NCBI RefSeq assembly: GCF_001870515.1
Contig: NZ_MDGT01000003.1
Span: forward strand, 388,151 to 452,150
DNA: 64,000 nucleotides
Origin: Idiomarina sp. MD25a
GTDB taxonomy: Bacteria > Pseudomonadota > Gammaproteobacteria > Enterobacterales > Alteromonadaceae
Reading direction: 5' to 3'
This document shows positions 48,441-57,842 of this stretch, one piece after another (positions within the stretch are counted from its first letter, which is position 1; each line of letters starts with the position of its first letter). The translations under genes and the position numbers were made by a program. Under the pieces are notes generated by a model that was not told the origin of the DNA, searched no databases, and worked only from the letters and a program-made list of their open reading frames with translations.

Positions 48441-48860
48441 ATGAGTGAAATGGATGAGTTACACGCTAAACTAAGCCTGCTAGGTGCTATTGATATCGGT
48501 ATCGTAGTGCTTGATCGTGATTATCGCGTACAAATGTGGAATGAGTTTATGACCAACCACAGCGGTCTGCGCCCCAGTCAAGTTCGTGATAAAATCCTAT
48601 TTGAATGTTGCCCTGAGATCGATGAGCATTGGTTTCGCCAGAAAGTAGAGCGCGTTTGGAACCTCGATGCCCGGGTGTTCATTACTTGGGAACAGCGTCC
48701 CTATGTGTTTCGGTTCCGACACAGTCGCCCGCTGAGCGGTCAGCAGCAGTGGATGCAACAGAATATTACCCTTATGCCACTGCATGATACGCGTGGCGAG
48801 ATATTTCAGGTAGGACTGATACTTTATGACGTCAGCGAGCAAGCAACCCGCACCGAATGA
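48441..48860 (+). CDS. Stand-alone PAS-domain protein
   Basis: This 139-residue protein is one PAS domain (LGAIDIGIVVLDRDYRVQMWN, GLRPSQVRDK, ITLMPLHDTRGEIFQVGLILYDVSEQ). No output domain follows. The stop lies 35 bases inside tcdA. GGAGG precedes ATG 48441. It is likely a sensor subunit that works with the REC-CheX protein immediately upstream. The ligand is unknown. Confidence 0.82.
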   Translation: MSEMDELHAKLSLLGAIDIGIVVLDRDYRVQMWNEFMTNHSGLRPSQVRDKILFECCPEIDEHWFRQKVERVWNLDARVFITWEQRPYVFRFRHSRPLSGQQQWMQQNITLMPLHDTRGEIFQVGLILYDVSEQATRTE

Positions 48861-49635
48861 CCAAGCCCAAGGTGGCGTTGAACGCGTCTACGGACGCAAA
48901 GCACTGAAGACATTTCGTAACCAACACATTGCTATTGCCGGACTCGGTGGCGTCGGCTCGTGGGCTGTTGAAGCGCTCGCACGCAGCGGTATCGGTGAGC
49001 TGACATTGATCGATCTTGATGATGTTTGTGTGACCAATATTAACCGTCAACTTCCCGCCGATTTCAACACGATAGGACAACTTAAGACCGAAGTATTGGC
49101 CGCACGGATACGCGCGATAAACCCTGCATGCAAGGTCAATATTGTTGACGATTTTTTATTAGAAGAAAATTTTGCGACTCACTTAAGCGGCGTCACCGCG
49201 GTATTGGATGCTATTGATAGCGTTAACACCAAGGCGGCGTTAGTGGCGCACTGCAAGCGTAATAAATTGCCATTGGTGGTCTGTGGCGGTGCGGGAGGAC
49301 AAATAGATCCAACCCAAATTCGGGTGGCGGATCTGGCAAAAGCAAAACAAGACCCTCTATTGGCTAAAGTACGATCGAAATTGCGCCGTGACTATAACTT
49401 CTCTAAAAACCCCAAGCGCAAATGGGGCGTCGACTGCATTTATTCCGAGGAACAGCTGCGTTATCCGTGGGTCGCGGGCGAGCATGAGGGTGAAGTGACG
49501 TTACAGAAGCCCGGCAGTGGCACTATGCAAATGAACTGCAGTTCTGGCTTTGGCGCAGCCATGGTAGTGACCTGCAGCTTCGCAATGTTTGCTGTATCGA
49601 CCTTGCTCAAGCGCATTGAGCGACGCGCTGTTTAA
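48826..49635 (+). CDS. tcdA: tRNA threonylcarbamoyladenosine dehydratase
   Basis: This 269-residue E1-like enzyme turns t6A of tRNA into cyclic ct6A using ATP. Visible are the nucleotide motif IAGLGGVGSWAVEALARSG, DLDDVCVTNINRQ, and the C-terminal block DCIYSEEQLRYP. Also known as CsdL. The gene overlaps the PAS gene by 35 bases and ends 29 bases inside the convergent csdE. Confidence 0.95.
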   Translation: MTSASKQPAPNDQAQGGVERVYGRKALKTFRNQHIAIAGLGGVGSWAVEALARSGIGELTLIDLDDVCVTNINRQLPADFNTIGQLKTEVLAARIRAINPACKVNIVDDFLLEENFATHLSGVTAVLDAIDSVNTKAALVAHCKRNKLPLVVCGGAGGQIDPTQIRVADLAKAKQDPLLAKVRSKLRRDYNFSKNPKRKWGVDCIYSEEQLRYPWVAGEHEGEVTLQKPGSGTMQMNCSSGFGAAMVVTCSFAMFAVSTLLKRIERRAV

Positions 49636-49996
49636 GTACTTTACTCACGTTGTATAAACCATTGGTCCGAGACGGCGTCAGTTGTTGCGTAAGGCCGTAG
49701 CTGGCGAATAATTCATCAATATCGAATTGTGCAATATCCGCTGCGCTACGGCCGTCGAGCTCCGCTTGAATCAATGCTAATAACCCCTTAACAATGCGTG
49801 AGACACTATCAAAGCGCACGGTAATACGCTGCTTGTCTTGGCAATCCAAATAGAGCCAGACTGTTGCTTCACAGCCCGCAACTTCATGGGCTTTGTCCCG
49901 ATAGTGTTCAGGTAAGGCTGGCATCGTTTTGGCAAGTTCGATAAGCTCACGATAGCGTCTTTCCCAACCTACAGGTTTGCGTGAAGGCTGTATCAC
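49607..49996 (-). CDS. csdE: SufE-family sulfur acceptor, CsdE-like
   Basis: This 129-residue protein has the SufE fold and the sulfur-accepting Cys in HEVAGCEATVWL. SufE/CsdE takes persulfide sulfur from a Cys desulfurase. The next gene in E. coli is tcdA (csdL), which supports CsdE; no csdA is in the window, so its desulfurase is elsewhere. It converges on tcdA with a 29-base 3' overlap. Confidence 0.87.
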   Translation of the reverse strand: MIQPSRKPVGWERRYRELIELAKTMPALPEHYRDKAHEVAGCEATVWLYLDCQDKQRITVRFDSVSRIVKGLLALIQAELDGRSAADIAQFDIDELFASYGLTQQLTPSRTNGLYNVSKVLKQRVAQCA

Positions 49997-50042
49997 TGTG
50001 TAAACTCCTGATTACAACAAATTTCTGTTATTGTCTCATAAC

Positions 50043-50071
50043 TTGTGAGATAGCCTCCAGTCTAGGATAAT
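50043..50071 (+). promoter_or_regulatory. Promoter of etfB-etfA
   Basis: -35 TTGTGA (50043-50048), 17-base spacer, -10 GATAAT (50066-50071), about 60 bases before the etfB ATG. No other feature seen in 49997-50133. Confidence 0.6.
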
Positions 50072-50133
50072 AGCGAAGTTAACAAATTTTAAATCCAGGT
50101 AACTTAGATCAGTTCCAACAAAAGGAAAGTGAC

Positions 50134-50883
50134 ATGAAAATACTTGTCGCGGTGAAGCGCGTCATTGACTACAACGTCAAAGTACGCGTGAAGCCAGATC
50201 AGTCAGACGTCGATTTGGCTAACGTCAAAATGGCGCTTAACCCGTTCTGTGAGATCGCAGTCGAAGAAGCTGTTCGCTTAAAAGAAGCAGGCACGGCGGA
50301 TGAGGTTGTGGTGGTATCTATTGGGCCTAAAGCAGTGCAAGAGCAATTGCGTACCGCGCTGGCGTTAGGTGCTGACCGCGCTATTCAAGTTGAAACCGAC
50401 GATATGCCGGATTCGCTTTCAGCCGCTAAAATCCTCAAAGGTGTTGTTGAGCGTGAAGAGCCGGACATGGTTATTTTAGGTAAGCAGTCGATTGACTCAG
50501 ACAATAACCAAACCGGACAAATGTTAGCGGCACTAACCGATATGCCTCAAGGGACCTTCGCATCGAAAGTAGAAGTGGCCGACGGTCATGTCTCAGTAAC
50601 GCGTGAAGTGGATGGCGGTTTGCAAACCGTAAAACTCGCGTTGCCTGCGGTCGTAACGACGGACTTACGCTTGAACGAACCGCGCTACGCCTCGTTACCT
50701 AACATCATGAAGGCAAAGCGTAAGCCGCTTGAAACTGTTTCAACCGACGACTTGGGCGTTTCGGTGAAACGTACTGTGAAGCTACTCAAGGTTGAATCGC
50801 CAGCAGAACGCAGTGCGGGCGTTAAAGTGGCAGACGTAGATGAGCTTGTCGATAAACTGAAGAATGAGGCCAAAGTCCTATGA
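50134..50883 (+). CDS. etfB: Electron transfer flavoprotein, beta subunit
   Basis: This 249-residue protein begins [21 protein letters not shown], typical of EtfB, with [25 protein letters not shown] and the C-terminal region that binds AMP. ETF carries electrons from acyl-CoA dehydrogenases to ETF-quinone oxidoreductase. It overlaps etfA by 4 bases (ATGA). Confidence 0.97.
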   Translation: MKILVAVKRVIDYNVKVRVKPDQSDVDLANVKMALNPFCEIAVEEAVRLKEAGTADEVVVVSIGPKAVQEQLRTALALGADRAIQVETDDMPDSLSAAKILKGVVEREEPDMVILGKQSIDSDNNQTGQMLAALTDMPQGTFASKVEVADGHVSVTREVDGGLQTVKLALPAVVTTDLRLNEPRYASLPNIMKAKRKPLETVSTDDLGVSVKRTVKLLKVESPAERSAGVKVADVDELVDKLKNEAKVL

Positions 50884-51809
50884 GCATTTTAGTGGTTGCA
50901 GAACACGACAATAACGCCGTAAATCCTGCCACGCTGAAAACCTTGGCGGCGGCGAAAGCCATTGGCGGTGATATTGATGTATTAGTCGCAGGTAAAGACT
51001 GCGCAACGGTCGCTGATGAGCTCGCAAAAGCTGAAGGCGTCAACAAAGTAGTGTTGGCCGACAATGCCGTGTATGAACATCAGCTCGCAGAAAATGTAAG
51101 CAAGTTAGTCGCCGATTTGGGTAAAGACTACAGTCACGTGCTTGCACCGGCAACGACAACGGGCAAGAACTTTATGCCGCGTGTTGCCGCATTACTCGAC
51201 GTCGCACAAATCTCTGACATTATTGCGGTTGAGTCAGCCGACACCTTTAAGCGTCCGATCTATGCAGGTAACGCGATTGCGACCGTGCAAGCCGAAGATG
51301 CCATTAAGGTCATCACTGTGCGTGCGACTGCGTTTGATGCGGTGGCAAGTGAGGGCGGTTCTGGTTCAGTTGAAGCGATTGATGCGGTATTTGATAATGA
51401 CAAGTCTGAATTTGTCGGCGAACAGTTAGCCGAATCAGAGCGCCCCGAGTTAACCGCTGCCGAAATCGTTATTTCGGGTGGTCGTGGTATGCAAAATGGC
51501 GAAAACTTTAAGTTAATCGAAGATATCGCTGACAAACTAGGTGCAGCTGTCGGTGCATCGCGCGCCGCTGTAGACGCTGGCTTCGTCCCGAACGATATGC
51601 AGGTGGGTCAGACCGGTAAAATCGTCGCGCCACAATTGTATATCGCTGTCGGTATTAGTGGTGCAATCCAGCACTTAGCAGGTATGAAAGACTCAAAAGT
51701 GATTGTAGCTATCAACAAAGATGAAGAAGCGCCTATCTTCCAAGTGGCAGATTACGGTTTGGTCGCTGATTTATTTGAAGTCTTACCTGAGTTAAACGAA
51801 AAACTGTAG
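50880..51809 (+). CDS. etfA: Electron transfer flavoprotein, alpha subunit
   Basis: This 309-residue protein holds the FAD of the ETF dimer. The conserved FAD segment is [46 protein letters not shown] (read in parts). With EtfB it forms a soluble heterodimer serving fatty-acid oxidation. No ETF dehydrogenase is in the window. A long hairpin follows at 51826. Confidence 0.97.
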   Translation: MSILVVAEHDNNAVNPATLKTLAAAKAIGGDIDVLVAGKDCATVADELAKAEGVNKVVLADNAVYEHQLAENVSKLVADLGKDYSHVLAPATTTGKNFMPRVAALLDVAQISDIIAVESADTFKRPIYAGNAIATVQAEDAIKVITVRATAFDAVASEGGSGSVEAIDAVFDNDKSEFVGEQLAESERPELTAAEIVISGGRGMQNGENFKLIEDIADKLGAAVGASRAAVDAGFVPNDMQVGQTGKIVAPQLYIAVGISGAIQHLAGMKDSKVIVAINKDEEAPIFQVADYGLVADLFEVLPELNEKL

Positions 51810-51825
51810 CTATTCTCGCCTCTAA

Positions 51826-51866
51826 TGACACGGTCGATTACCGCTTTTTAACAATCGACCGTGTCA
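51826..51866. repeat. Long perfect hairpin after etfA
   Basis: TGACACGGTCGATT (51826-51839) and AATCGACCGTGTCA (51853-51866) are perfect 14-base arms around a 13-base loop containing TTTTT. Only ATTT follows, so it is a weak intrinsic terminator or an mRNA-end or processing element for etfBA. Confidence 0.8.
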
Positions 51867-51967
51867 ATTTCGATACTTTTCGACCTGATGTACTTGCATA
51901 TTTTTAACTCATCGGACATGATTCAATCATCACCGCCGTAAAAGTCAAAAACATTAGGTGGATCACA

Positions 51968-53806
51968 ATGAAAAGAAGAACAACTATGTTAAAAAAATTA
52001 CCTCTCGCGTCAGCCATCGCGCTGGCATTTGCTTTGCCTGCGCAAGCCGCGGACTTTGAAGTTGGCGATTTCGACGTTAGCTTTACCTCGATTCTTTCTT
52101 ACGGTGCTGCATGGCGCATGGAAGATCCATCGCTGCGTTTGATCCACCCAGGTAACCGCGAAGGCGGCATGGCCGGGTCAAGTGTAGGCGATGACGGTAA
52201 CCTTAACTTCGATAAAGGTGACTTGGTTAGTTCTGTATTCAAAGGCGTACACGATTTAAGTATCGACGGCGGCGACTACGGTGCGTTTATTCGTTTTAAC
52301 TATTGGTATGATTTCGTGATTTCTGACGAAAACATGCCGCATGGTCACCCAGGCAATAATTACTATCCCAACACCAAACTGAACGATGATGTGTTTGATG
52401 ACTACTCGCAAGGGAGTGGTATTGAGTTACTCGATGCGTTCGTTTTCGCAAACTTTGATATTGGCGATATGCCAACCAGTTTACGCGTGGGTCGCCAAGT
52501 ATTGAGCTGGGGTGAAAGTACTTTTGTCTTTAACGGTATCAACGATATCAACCCGCTTGACGTTAACGCAGCACGCCGTCCGGGTGCCGAAATTAAAGAA
52601 GCGCTATTACCTGTGGGTATGGTCAGTCTTAACGTAGGCCTCACCGACAGTTTGAGTCTCGCAGCGTTCTATCAATACGAGTGGGACAACACCAAACTTG
52701 ATGGTTGTGGCACATTCTTCTCAAGCGTAGATATTATCGGCGGCCCAGGCTGCGGTAAGGTGACGCTTAACCCACAATTAGTCCCGGGTGACCCAGACAG
52801 TTACTTAAGTGACCGCGAATCGGTAGAAGCGGGTGCGTACATTGGTAGCAATCCGCGTCTTGAAGCGTCTGACAGTGGTCAGTGGGGTATGAACCTGCGT
52901 TACTACTCAATCGACCTCGATACCGAGTTCGGTTTGTATTTCATGAACTTGCATAATAATACGCCAATTATTTCAGCGTATAACTGGACTGTTGATCCTG
53001 AGCAATTTATGGATGCCGCGGATCGCCAGAATCCGAACTACACCTATGCAACACCGAACGGTTATCCTATCGACGGTCCTCGTTTAGTTATCGAATATCC
53101 TGAAGACACAGAATTGTATGGCGCAAGCTTCAGCACCAACCTCGGTCTTTGGTCAATCGGTGGTGAGTATAGCTATCGTAAAGACATGCCTGTACAAATT
53201 AACACCACAGAAATCTTAACGGCAGGATTGCGTCCTAATGTACCGAGCACCTTCGGTGACCGTGTACAAAGCACCGAGCTGGGTGGTTTAGCTCACGGTT
53301 ATGACCGTTTAGACGTGAGTCAGGCGCAAGCGAGTTTCGTTCGTTTCTTCGACCGCTTCATGGGCGCTGACCGTATGACCTTCGTGGGCGAAGTGGCGAT
53401 GAACAAAGTACACGATTTGCCTGGCCTAGAAGAGCAACGCTACGGTCGTTTACCGCTGTTCGGGAAGTGTTTATTACCGAGCGAAGTAGGTCCAGCGGCT
53501 GCAGGTAACTGTGAAGGTTTCGTCACTGAGAACTCTTGGGGTTACCGGACGCGTCTACAATGGGAATACCTCAGCGTTTGGAATGGCTGGAGCTTAACAC
53601 CGGTGTTGCAGTTTAACCACGACGTCGATGGCTACTCACCTAACAGCAACTTTATCGAAGACCGTAAATCAGTGGGCGTTAACTTAACGGCTGATTACCT
53701 GTCTACCTACAAAGTGACGTTAGGCTATACCCAATACTCAGGCGGTGACTTTGATGCAACGACTGACCGCGATTATGCGTCAGTAAGTTTCTCATACGCA
53801 TTCTAA
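51968..53806 (+). CDS. DUF1302 outer-membrane protein
   Basis: This 612-residue protein has a signal peptide (KKLPLASAIALAFALPAQA) and a beta-rich barrel with alternating aromatic strands, ending in a terminal Phe (SFSYAF), the usual outer-membrane signature. It fits DUF1302, often found with DUF1329 proteins and linked to lipid or sterol uptake in other bacteria; no DUF1329 gene lies beside it here. ATG 51968 follows AGGTGG. Neighbouring etf genes are consistent with a lipid-related role, but that is only suggestive. Confidence 0.85.
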   Translation: MKRRTTMLKKLPLASAIALAFALPAQAADFEVGDFDVSFTSILSYGAAWRMEDPSLRLIHPGNREGGMAGSSVGDDGNLNFDKGDLVSSVFKGVHDLSIDGGDYGAFIRFNYWYDFVISDENMPHGHPGNNYYPNTKLNDDVFDDYSQGSGIELLDAFVFANFDIGDMPTSLRVGRQVLSWGESTFVFNGINDINPLDVNAARRPGAEIKEALLPVGMVSLNVGLTDSLSLAAFYQYEWDNTKLDGCGTFFSSVDIIGGPGCGKVTLNPQLVPGDPDSYLSDRESVEAGAYIGSNPRLEASDSGQWGMNLRYYSIDLDTEFGLYFMNLHNNTPIISAYNWTVDPEQFMDAADRQNPNYTYATPNGYPIDGPRLVIEYPEDTELYGASFSTNLGLWSIGGEYSYRKDMPVQINTTEILTAGLRPNVPSTFGDRVQSTELGGLAHGYDRLDVSQAQASFVRFFDRFMGADRMTFVGEVAMNKVHDLPGLEEQRYGRLPLFGKCLLPSEVGPAAAGNCEGFVTENSWGYRTRLQWEYLSVWNGWSLTPVLQFNHDVDGYSPNSNFIEDRKSVGVNLTADYLSTYKVTLGYTQYSGGDFDATTDRDYASVSFSYAF

Positions 53807-53828
53807 TGACTGCGACAGACCGTACAAT

Positions 53829-53855
53829 AAACATGCTTATTTAGCTTGCATGTTT
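53829..53855 (+). repeat. Inverted repeat after DUF1302 gene
   Basis: AAACATGC (53829-53836) and GCATGTTT (53848-53855), 11-base loop, just before the terminator. It may help protect or terminate the transcript. Confidence 0.6.
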
Positions 53856-53869
53856 GAGTCGCTAACGAT

Positions 53870-53898
53870 AAAACCGTCTCTTATGAGGCGGTTTTTTT
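53870..53898 (+). terminator. Intrinsic terminator
   Basis: Stem AAACCGTCTC / GAGGCGGTTT (one U-G pair), loop TTAT, then T-run. It ends the DUF1302 gene. Confidence 0.88.
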
Positions 53899-53926
53899 AT
53901 TTGCAGGCAACACGGAGAGAACGAGA

Positions 53927-55951
53927 ATGAAAAAGTGGCTAATGGGTGCGATAGCGGTGACGTTATCGACCAGTGCCGTCGCTCAGACGGACCGCACGTT
54001 GCAGTTAGAGAATGTATTTGACCTAGAATATGCCGCGTCACCTACCTTGCATCCAAGCGGTGATTACGGCGTATTTGTACGTCAATCGATGGACATTAAA
54101 CACGACCAAAAGACAGGGCGTTTATGGACGGTCAAACCGAACGGTGATATTCGACCGCTTACCGGTGATTCGGCTCATGAGTGGAGTCCTGTCTGGTCAC
54201 CCGACGGTAAACGGCTCGCTTTTATCTCGGATGCTTCGGGTAGCCCACAAATTGCAGTTTATTGGACCGATACCGGCAAGCATGCGGTTATTAGTGAATT
54301 GACCCAAACACCGAGCTCGTTGAGTTGGTCGCCCAACGGTGAATATATTGCGTTTAGCCAGTTTACGCCGGTTAAATCGGCAGCCCCTGTGTCGTTGCCA
54401 GGTAAGCCGGAAGGCGCTGACTGGACTGCGCCACCTCAGTTCGTTGACAAAGACAACTACCGCTATGATGGCGGCGGTTACGTTAGCGATGGTTATCAAC
54501 AAATTTACGTACTCAGTGCCGAAGGTGGCACAGCGCGTCAAATCACCGACGACGAATACAATAACGGTGGTGCGCTTGAGTGGTCTGCGGACGGAAAACA
54601 AATTTACTTCTCGGCAAACCGTCGTAGTGATGCGTTCCGCCAACCGATGAACAGTGAAATTTATGCGGTTCAAGTCGACACGGGCGAAGTGCGTACTTTG
54701 ACTGACCGCAACGGCCCTGACGGTGCGCCTAAACGCTCGCCTAACGGCGACTGGCTCGCGTTTACCGGGAATGACGACAACGGTATGAGCTCACAGATCT
54801 CACGCCTTTACGTGATGTCCGTGGACGGTACCCAATCACGTGTATTGACCTCGAACTTAGATCGCAGTGTGAAAGGCTTTGCATGGGATACCGACGGCGA
54901 GGGTATCTACTTTACATACGATGATAAGGGCGTTGGCCAATTAGCTCGTACCGATCTTGACGGTGATTACGAGCAGTTAACCGATCGCGTCGGCGGTTTA
55001 TCCTATGGTCGTCCATACGGTGGCGGTGACTTTTCAGTGGCCGGCGATGATCAAGTGCTATATACCTTATCAAACCCACTGCGCCCTGCTGATCTAGCAT
55101 GGTGGGATGACGGCGATAGCCAACAGGTCACGCAACTTAACGAAGATGCGCTCGGTCATAAGCAGCTCGCTCAGGTTGAGGAGATCACTTATAAGTCGTC
55201 AGTGGATGACCGAGATTTGCAAGGCTGGATCGCCTACCCACCCAACTTTGATAAAGATAAAGACTATCCGTTAATTCTAGAAATACATGGCGGCCCTCAC
55301 ACTAACTACGGTCCACGCTTTTCGGCTGAAGTACAGCTGTACGCAGCGGCAGGCTATGTGGTGCTCTACACCAACCCTCGGGGTTCAACGAGTTACGGTG
55401 ATGATTTTGCCAATGAAATTCACCAGAATTATCCAAGCCATGACTATGATGACTTGATGGATGGTGTGGATGCCGTTATCGATAAAGGCTTTATCGATGA
55501 AGACCAGTTGTATGTCACCGGCGGCAGTGGCGGCGGCGTATTGACCGCTTGGATTGTTGGTCATACCGATCGCTTCCGTGCGGCAGTAGTCGCGAAGCCG
55601 GTTATTAACTGGTACAGCTTCGTATTAACGGCCGACATGTATAATTACTTCTATCAGTATTGGTTCCCAGGTTTACCGTGGGAAAACCTCGAACATTATA
55701 TGAAACATTCGCCTATCAGCTACGTCGGTAACGTCACAACGCCCACTATGTTATTGACCGGTGAGCAAGACTATCGCACACCGATGTCTGAAACAGAGCA
55801 GTACTATCAAGCGTTGAAATTAGCGGGTGTAGAAACAGCGATGGTGCGGATTCAAAACTCGGGTCACAGCATTTATGCACGCCCCAGTAACTTGATGAGC
55901 AAAGTTGCTTATATCTTATATTGGTTTGAAAAACACAAGTCAGCCGATTAA
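53927..55951 (+). CDS. Prolyl-oligopeptidase-family (S9) peptidase, secreted
   Basis: This 674-residue protein has a signal peptide (MKKWLMGAIAVTLSTSAVAQ), then a beta-propeller (WSPDGKRLAF, WSPNGEYIAF, WSADGKQIYF repeats, residues 60-400), then an alpha/beta hydrolase domain. The triad is Ser534 (GGSGGG), Asp615 (GEQDYRTP) and His647 (SGHSI). Such enzymes cut dipeptides or acyl-amino acids from peptides; dipeptidyl-peptidase or acylaminoacyl-peptidase activity cannot be told apart here. GGAGAGA precedes the start. It has its own terminator. Confidence 0.92.
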   Translation: MKKWLMGAIAVTLSTSAVAQTDRTLQLENVFDLEYAASPTLHPSGDYGVFVRQSMDIKHDQKTGRLWTVKPNGDIRPLTGDSAHEWSPVWSPDGKRLAFISDASGSPQIAVYWTDTGKHAVISELTQTPSSLSWSPNGEYIAFSQFTPVKSAAPVSLPGKPEGADWTAPPQFVDKDNYRYDGGGYVSDGYQQIYVLSAEGGTARQITDDEYNNGGALEWSADGKQIYFSANRRSDAFRQPMNSEIYAVQVDTGEVRTLTDRNGPDGAPKRSPNGDWLAFTGNDDNGMSSQISRLYVMSVDGTQSRVLTSNLDRSVKGFAWDTDGEGIYFTYDDKGVGQLARTDLDGDYEQLTDRVGGLSYGRPYGGGDFSVAGDDQVLYTLSNPLRPADLAWWDDGDSQQVTQLNEDALGHKQLAQVEEITYKSSVDDRDLQGWIAYPPNFDKDKDYPLILEIHGGPHTNYGPRFSAEVQLYAAAGYVVLYTNPRGSTSYGDDFANEIHQNYPSHDYDDLMDGVDAVIDKGFIDEDQLYVTGGSGGGVLTAWIVGHTDRFRAAVVAKPVINWYSFVLTADMYNYFYQYWFPGLPWENLEHYMKHSPISYVGNVTTPTMLLTGEQDYRTPMSETEQYYQALKLAGVETAMVRIQNSGHSIYARPSNLMSKVAYILYWFEKHKSAD

Positions 55952-55969
55952 AGCTATCTGATCACATCG

Positions 55970-55995
55970 GAGCCGGCCTCAGCGCCGGCTTTTTC
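55970..55995 (+). terminator. Intrinsic terminator
   Basis: GC-rich stem AGCCGGC / GCCGGCT with loop CTCAGC, then TTTTT. Ends the S9 peptidase gene. Confidence 0.85.
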
Positions 55996-56010
55996 ATACT
56001 TCAACGTGCC

Positions 56011-57123
56011 TTATTGGATACTCTCTAAGTACCGGTTTACCGCGTACTCTGGCGTCACTTTATCGCGCAATGCCCACTGATCATAGTCAATGGTCACTGG
56101 TTCGTTTAGCATAGCCACCAAACGTTCAGCCAACGCATTCGGGTCATTCATCGGTACCAGCCAATCTTCCAAAATACCCTCAGCGATTTCTGTCGGACCA
56201 CACTGACACCGTGTCGAAACAAACGGTGTGCCACATACAACAGACTCGACAAGTACGTTAGGTAGACCCTCAAAATCTGAGCTTAACGCCAAACATTGCG
56301 CTTGTTTAATCCATGGGAACGGATTGTTTTGAAATCCGGGCACAATCACATCGTCGTGTGCATCAAACCGATCGAGTAAGCGCTTAAGCTTTTTATCTTT
56401 GCGAGTTAACAGCACTAATTTAACGTCGGGACGGTGTTGGCGAACCTGCTTAAACGCAGCTAATAGTACATCATGGCGTTTTGCCTTTGCGCAACGACCG
56501 ATATGAATAACATAGGGCGTATCAGGAATCGCATCATTACTCTGCGCAGCTTGTTGCTGGATATCTTCCCAGTCAATCGGATTGTGGATCGATTCGACTG
56601 TACCGAGTGGTAACCAATCATGAGCAGCCGAATATTCCCGTGCCAATTCATCAGATACCGCGATAACGTGTTGATCTTTGAGTGACAACTTTTTGCGCTT
56701 TAGTCGCCAGTGTTTTAACCAACTCATACGGCGTGCGGTAGTCATCTCACCCTCGAGCGAGGTATGCACCACATAGCGCTTGGGAATATCACGCGGTAAG
56801 CGACGCACCACCCAATGCGCTTCATCTAAATGGGCAAACAACGCGTCAATGCGGGTGTCGCTGTCTCCCTCGATTGTTTTTAAGCAGCGCTCAAGGGACG
56901 CAACCATTTGCTTTGATTTACCCAGTAAATCGATATTCTTGGTGTTCTCAAATGGCAGCATATGAATGTTGTTGAGCTTTTCGATGTCGTAAACGCCCTT
57001 AGTGCACAACACAACAATATGGTGATCGATTCCACGCTTGAGAAACTGTTCATGTAAGCGTAGACAGACTTTTTCGGCGCCACCGCCTGTTAAGGTCGGT
57101 ATCACGGTAACTATCGTTGTCAT
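56011..57123 (-). CDS. Glycosyltransferase family 4 (LPS/surface sugar)
   Basis: This 370-residue protein has the two-Rossmann GT-B fold. The N-terminal acceptor half has TLTGGGAEKV; the C-terminal donor half has IHIGRCAKAKRHDVLLAAF and the sugar-nucleotide motif SSDFEGLPNVLVESVVCGTPFVST, taken in parts. It adds a sugar to a lipid- or LPS-linked acceptor in the cytoplasm. Last gene of a three-gene glycosyltransferase operon; it overlaps the GT25 gene by 4 bases. Confidence 0.88.
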   Translation of the reverse strand: MTTIVTVIPTLTGGGAEKVCLRLHEQFLKRGIDHHIVVLCTKGVYDIEKLNNIHMLPFENTKNIDLLGKSKQMVASLERCLKTIEGDSDTRIDALFAHLDEAHWVVRRLPRDIPKRYVVHTSLEGEMTTARRMSWLKHWRLKRKKLSLKDQHVIAVSDELAREYSAAHDWLPLGTVESIHNPIDWEDIQQQAAQSNDAIPDTPYVIHIGRCAKAKRHDVLLAAFKQVRQHRPDVKLVLLTRKDKKLKRLLDRFDAHDDVIVPGFQNNPFPWIKQAQCLALSSDFEGLPNVLVESVVCGTPFVSTRCQCGPTEIAEGILEDWLVPMNDPNALAERLVAMLNEPVTIDYDQWALRDKVTPEYAVNRYLESIQ

Positions 57124-57842
57124 CGGTGGCTCGCTTTTTTTAATTTAAATTTGATAGATTCCTTTAGCTTTGTCCAACGGCGCTGCTTCAGGTCTTTGCG
57201 TTGTGCCATTTGCTGAATTTCGCTTTCCGCATCACTGACATTGGCAACGTAGGGTACCAATCCCTGCACTTGGATACCAAGCTCCCATTCCCACTGCAGA
57301 TCCACATCGATAGCACGGAAAAACGGTGGGCGATGAGCCAGTAAGGCATGTGCCCCTTTTAAACTGACAGCCTGTGCGACTGTACCTGTAGGTGCTTTAG
57401 GGTAGTCCACCAGCGTAAAGTTGTTAATCAAGAGACGTGTTTGATACGGGCGCTTTTTAAACGGATTAGCTAATTTAATGTAATCCCAAGCCTGTGTTTG
57501 GGTTAACTGTTCGATCTCAGCGATCGCCTTGGGAAAGTCGTCGTCGAGTACCAAGTCGTCCTCTAACACAATGGCGAAATCAAGCGCTTCAGCGATGATG
57601 CGTCGCCAACAATTAACATGACTGAGATAACAACCCATTTCACCAATGGTCAGATTATAAGCCGTACGGCGCTCGGCTTGCTCAATGTCAAAGGCTGTAT
57701 CAATCTCTGCCTTAGTGAGTTGAGAGCCATCAACCGCGGCAATACGCTCAAAAGGCACATTCAGCCGATTCAATTGCTGCGCCGCTTTTTCTAAACGCTC
57801 AGTGGAGCGATCTAAGTTAATGAGGAAAACTTTGTAATTCAT
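57120..57842 (-). CDS. Glycosyltransferase family 25
   Basis: This 240-residue protein has the GT25 start VFLINLDRSTERLEKAA, EMGCYLSHVNCWRRI, and VLEDDLVLDDDF, the metal-binding acidic motif. GT25 proteins add galactose or similar sugars to LPS core. It overlaps the neighbouring genes on both sides by 1-4 bases, so all three are translated together. The C-terminal tail is basic and membrane-associating in character. Confidence 0.88.
   Translation of the reverse strand: MNYKVFLINLDRSTERLEKAAQQLNRLNVPFERIAAVDGSQLTKAEIDTAFDIEQAERRTAYNLTIGEMGCYLSHVNCWRRIIAEALDFAIVLEDDLVLDDDFPKAIAEIEQLTQTQAWDYIKLANPFKKRPYQTRLLINNFTLVDYPKAPTGTVAQAVSLKGAHALLAHRPPFFRAIDVDLQWEWELGIQVQGLVPYVANVSDAESEIQQMAQRKDLKQRRWTKLKESIKFKLKKASHR

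Noticed and set aside
54197..54673. 158-codon minus-strand frame inside the S9 peptidase gene
   Set aside because: It is antisense to the conserved propeller repeats and shows no protein-family pattern.
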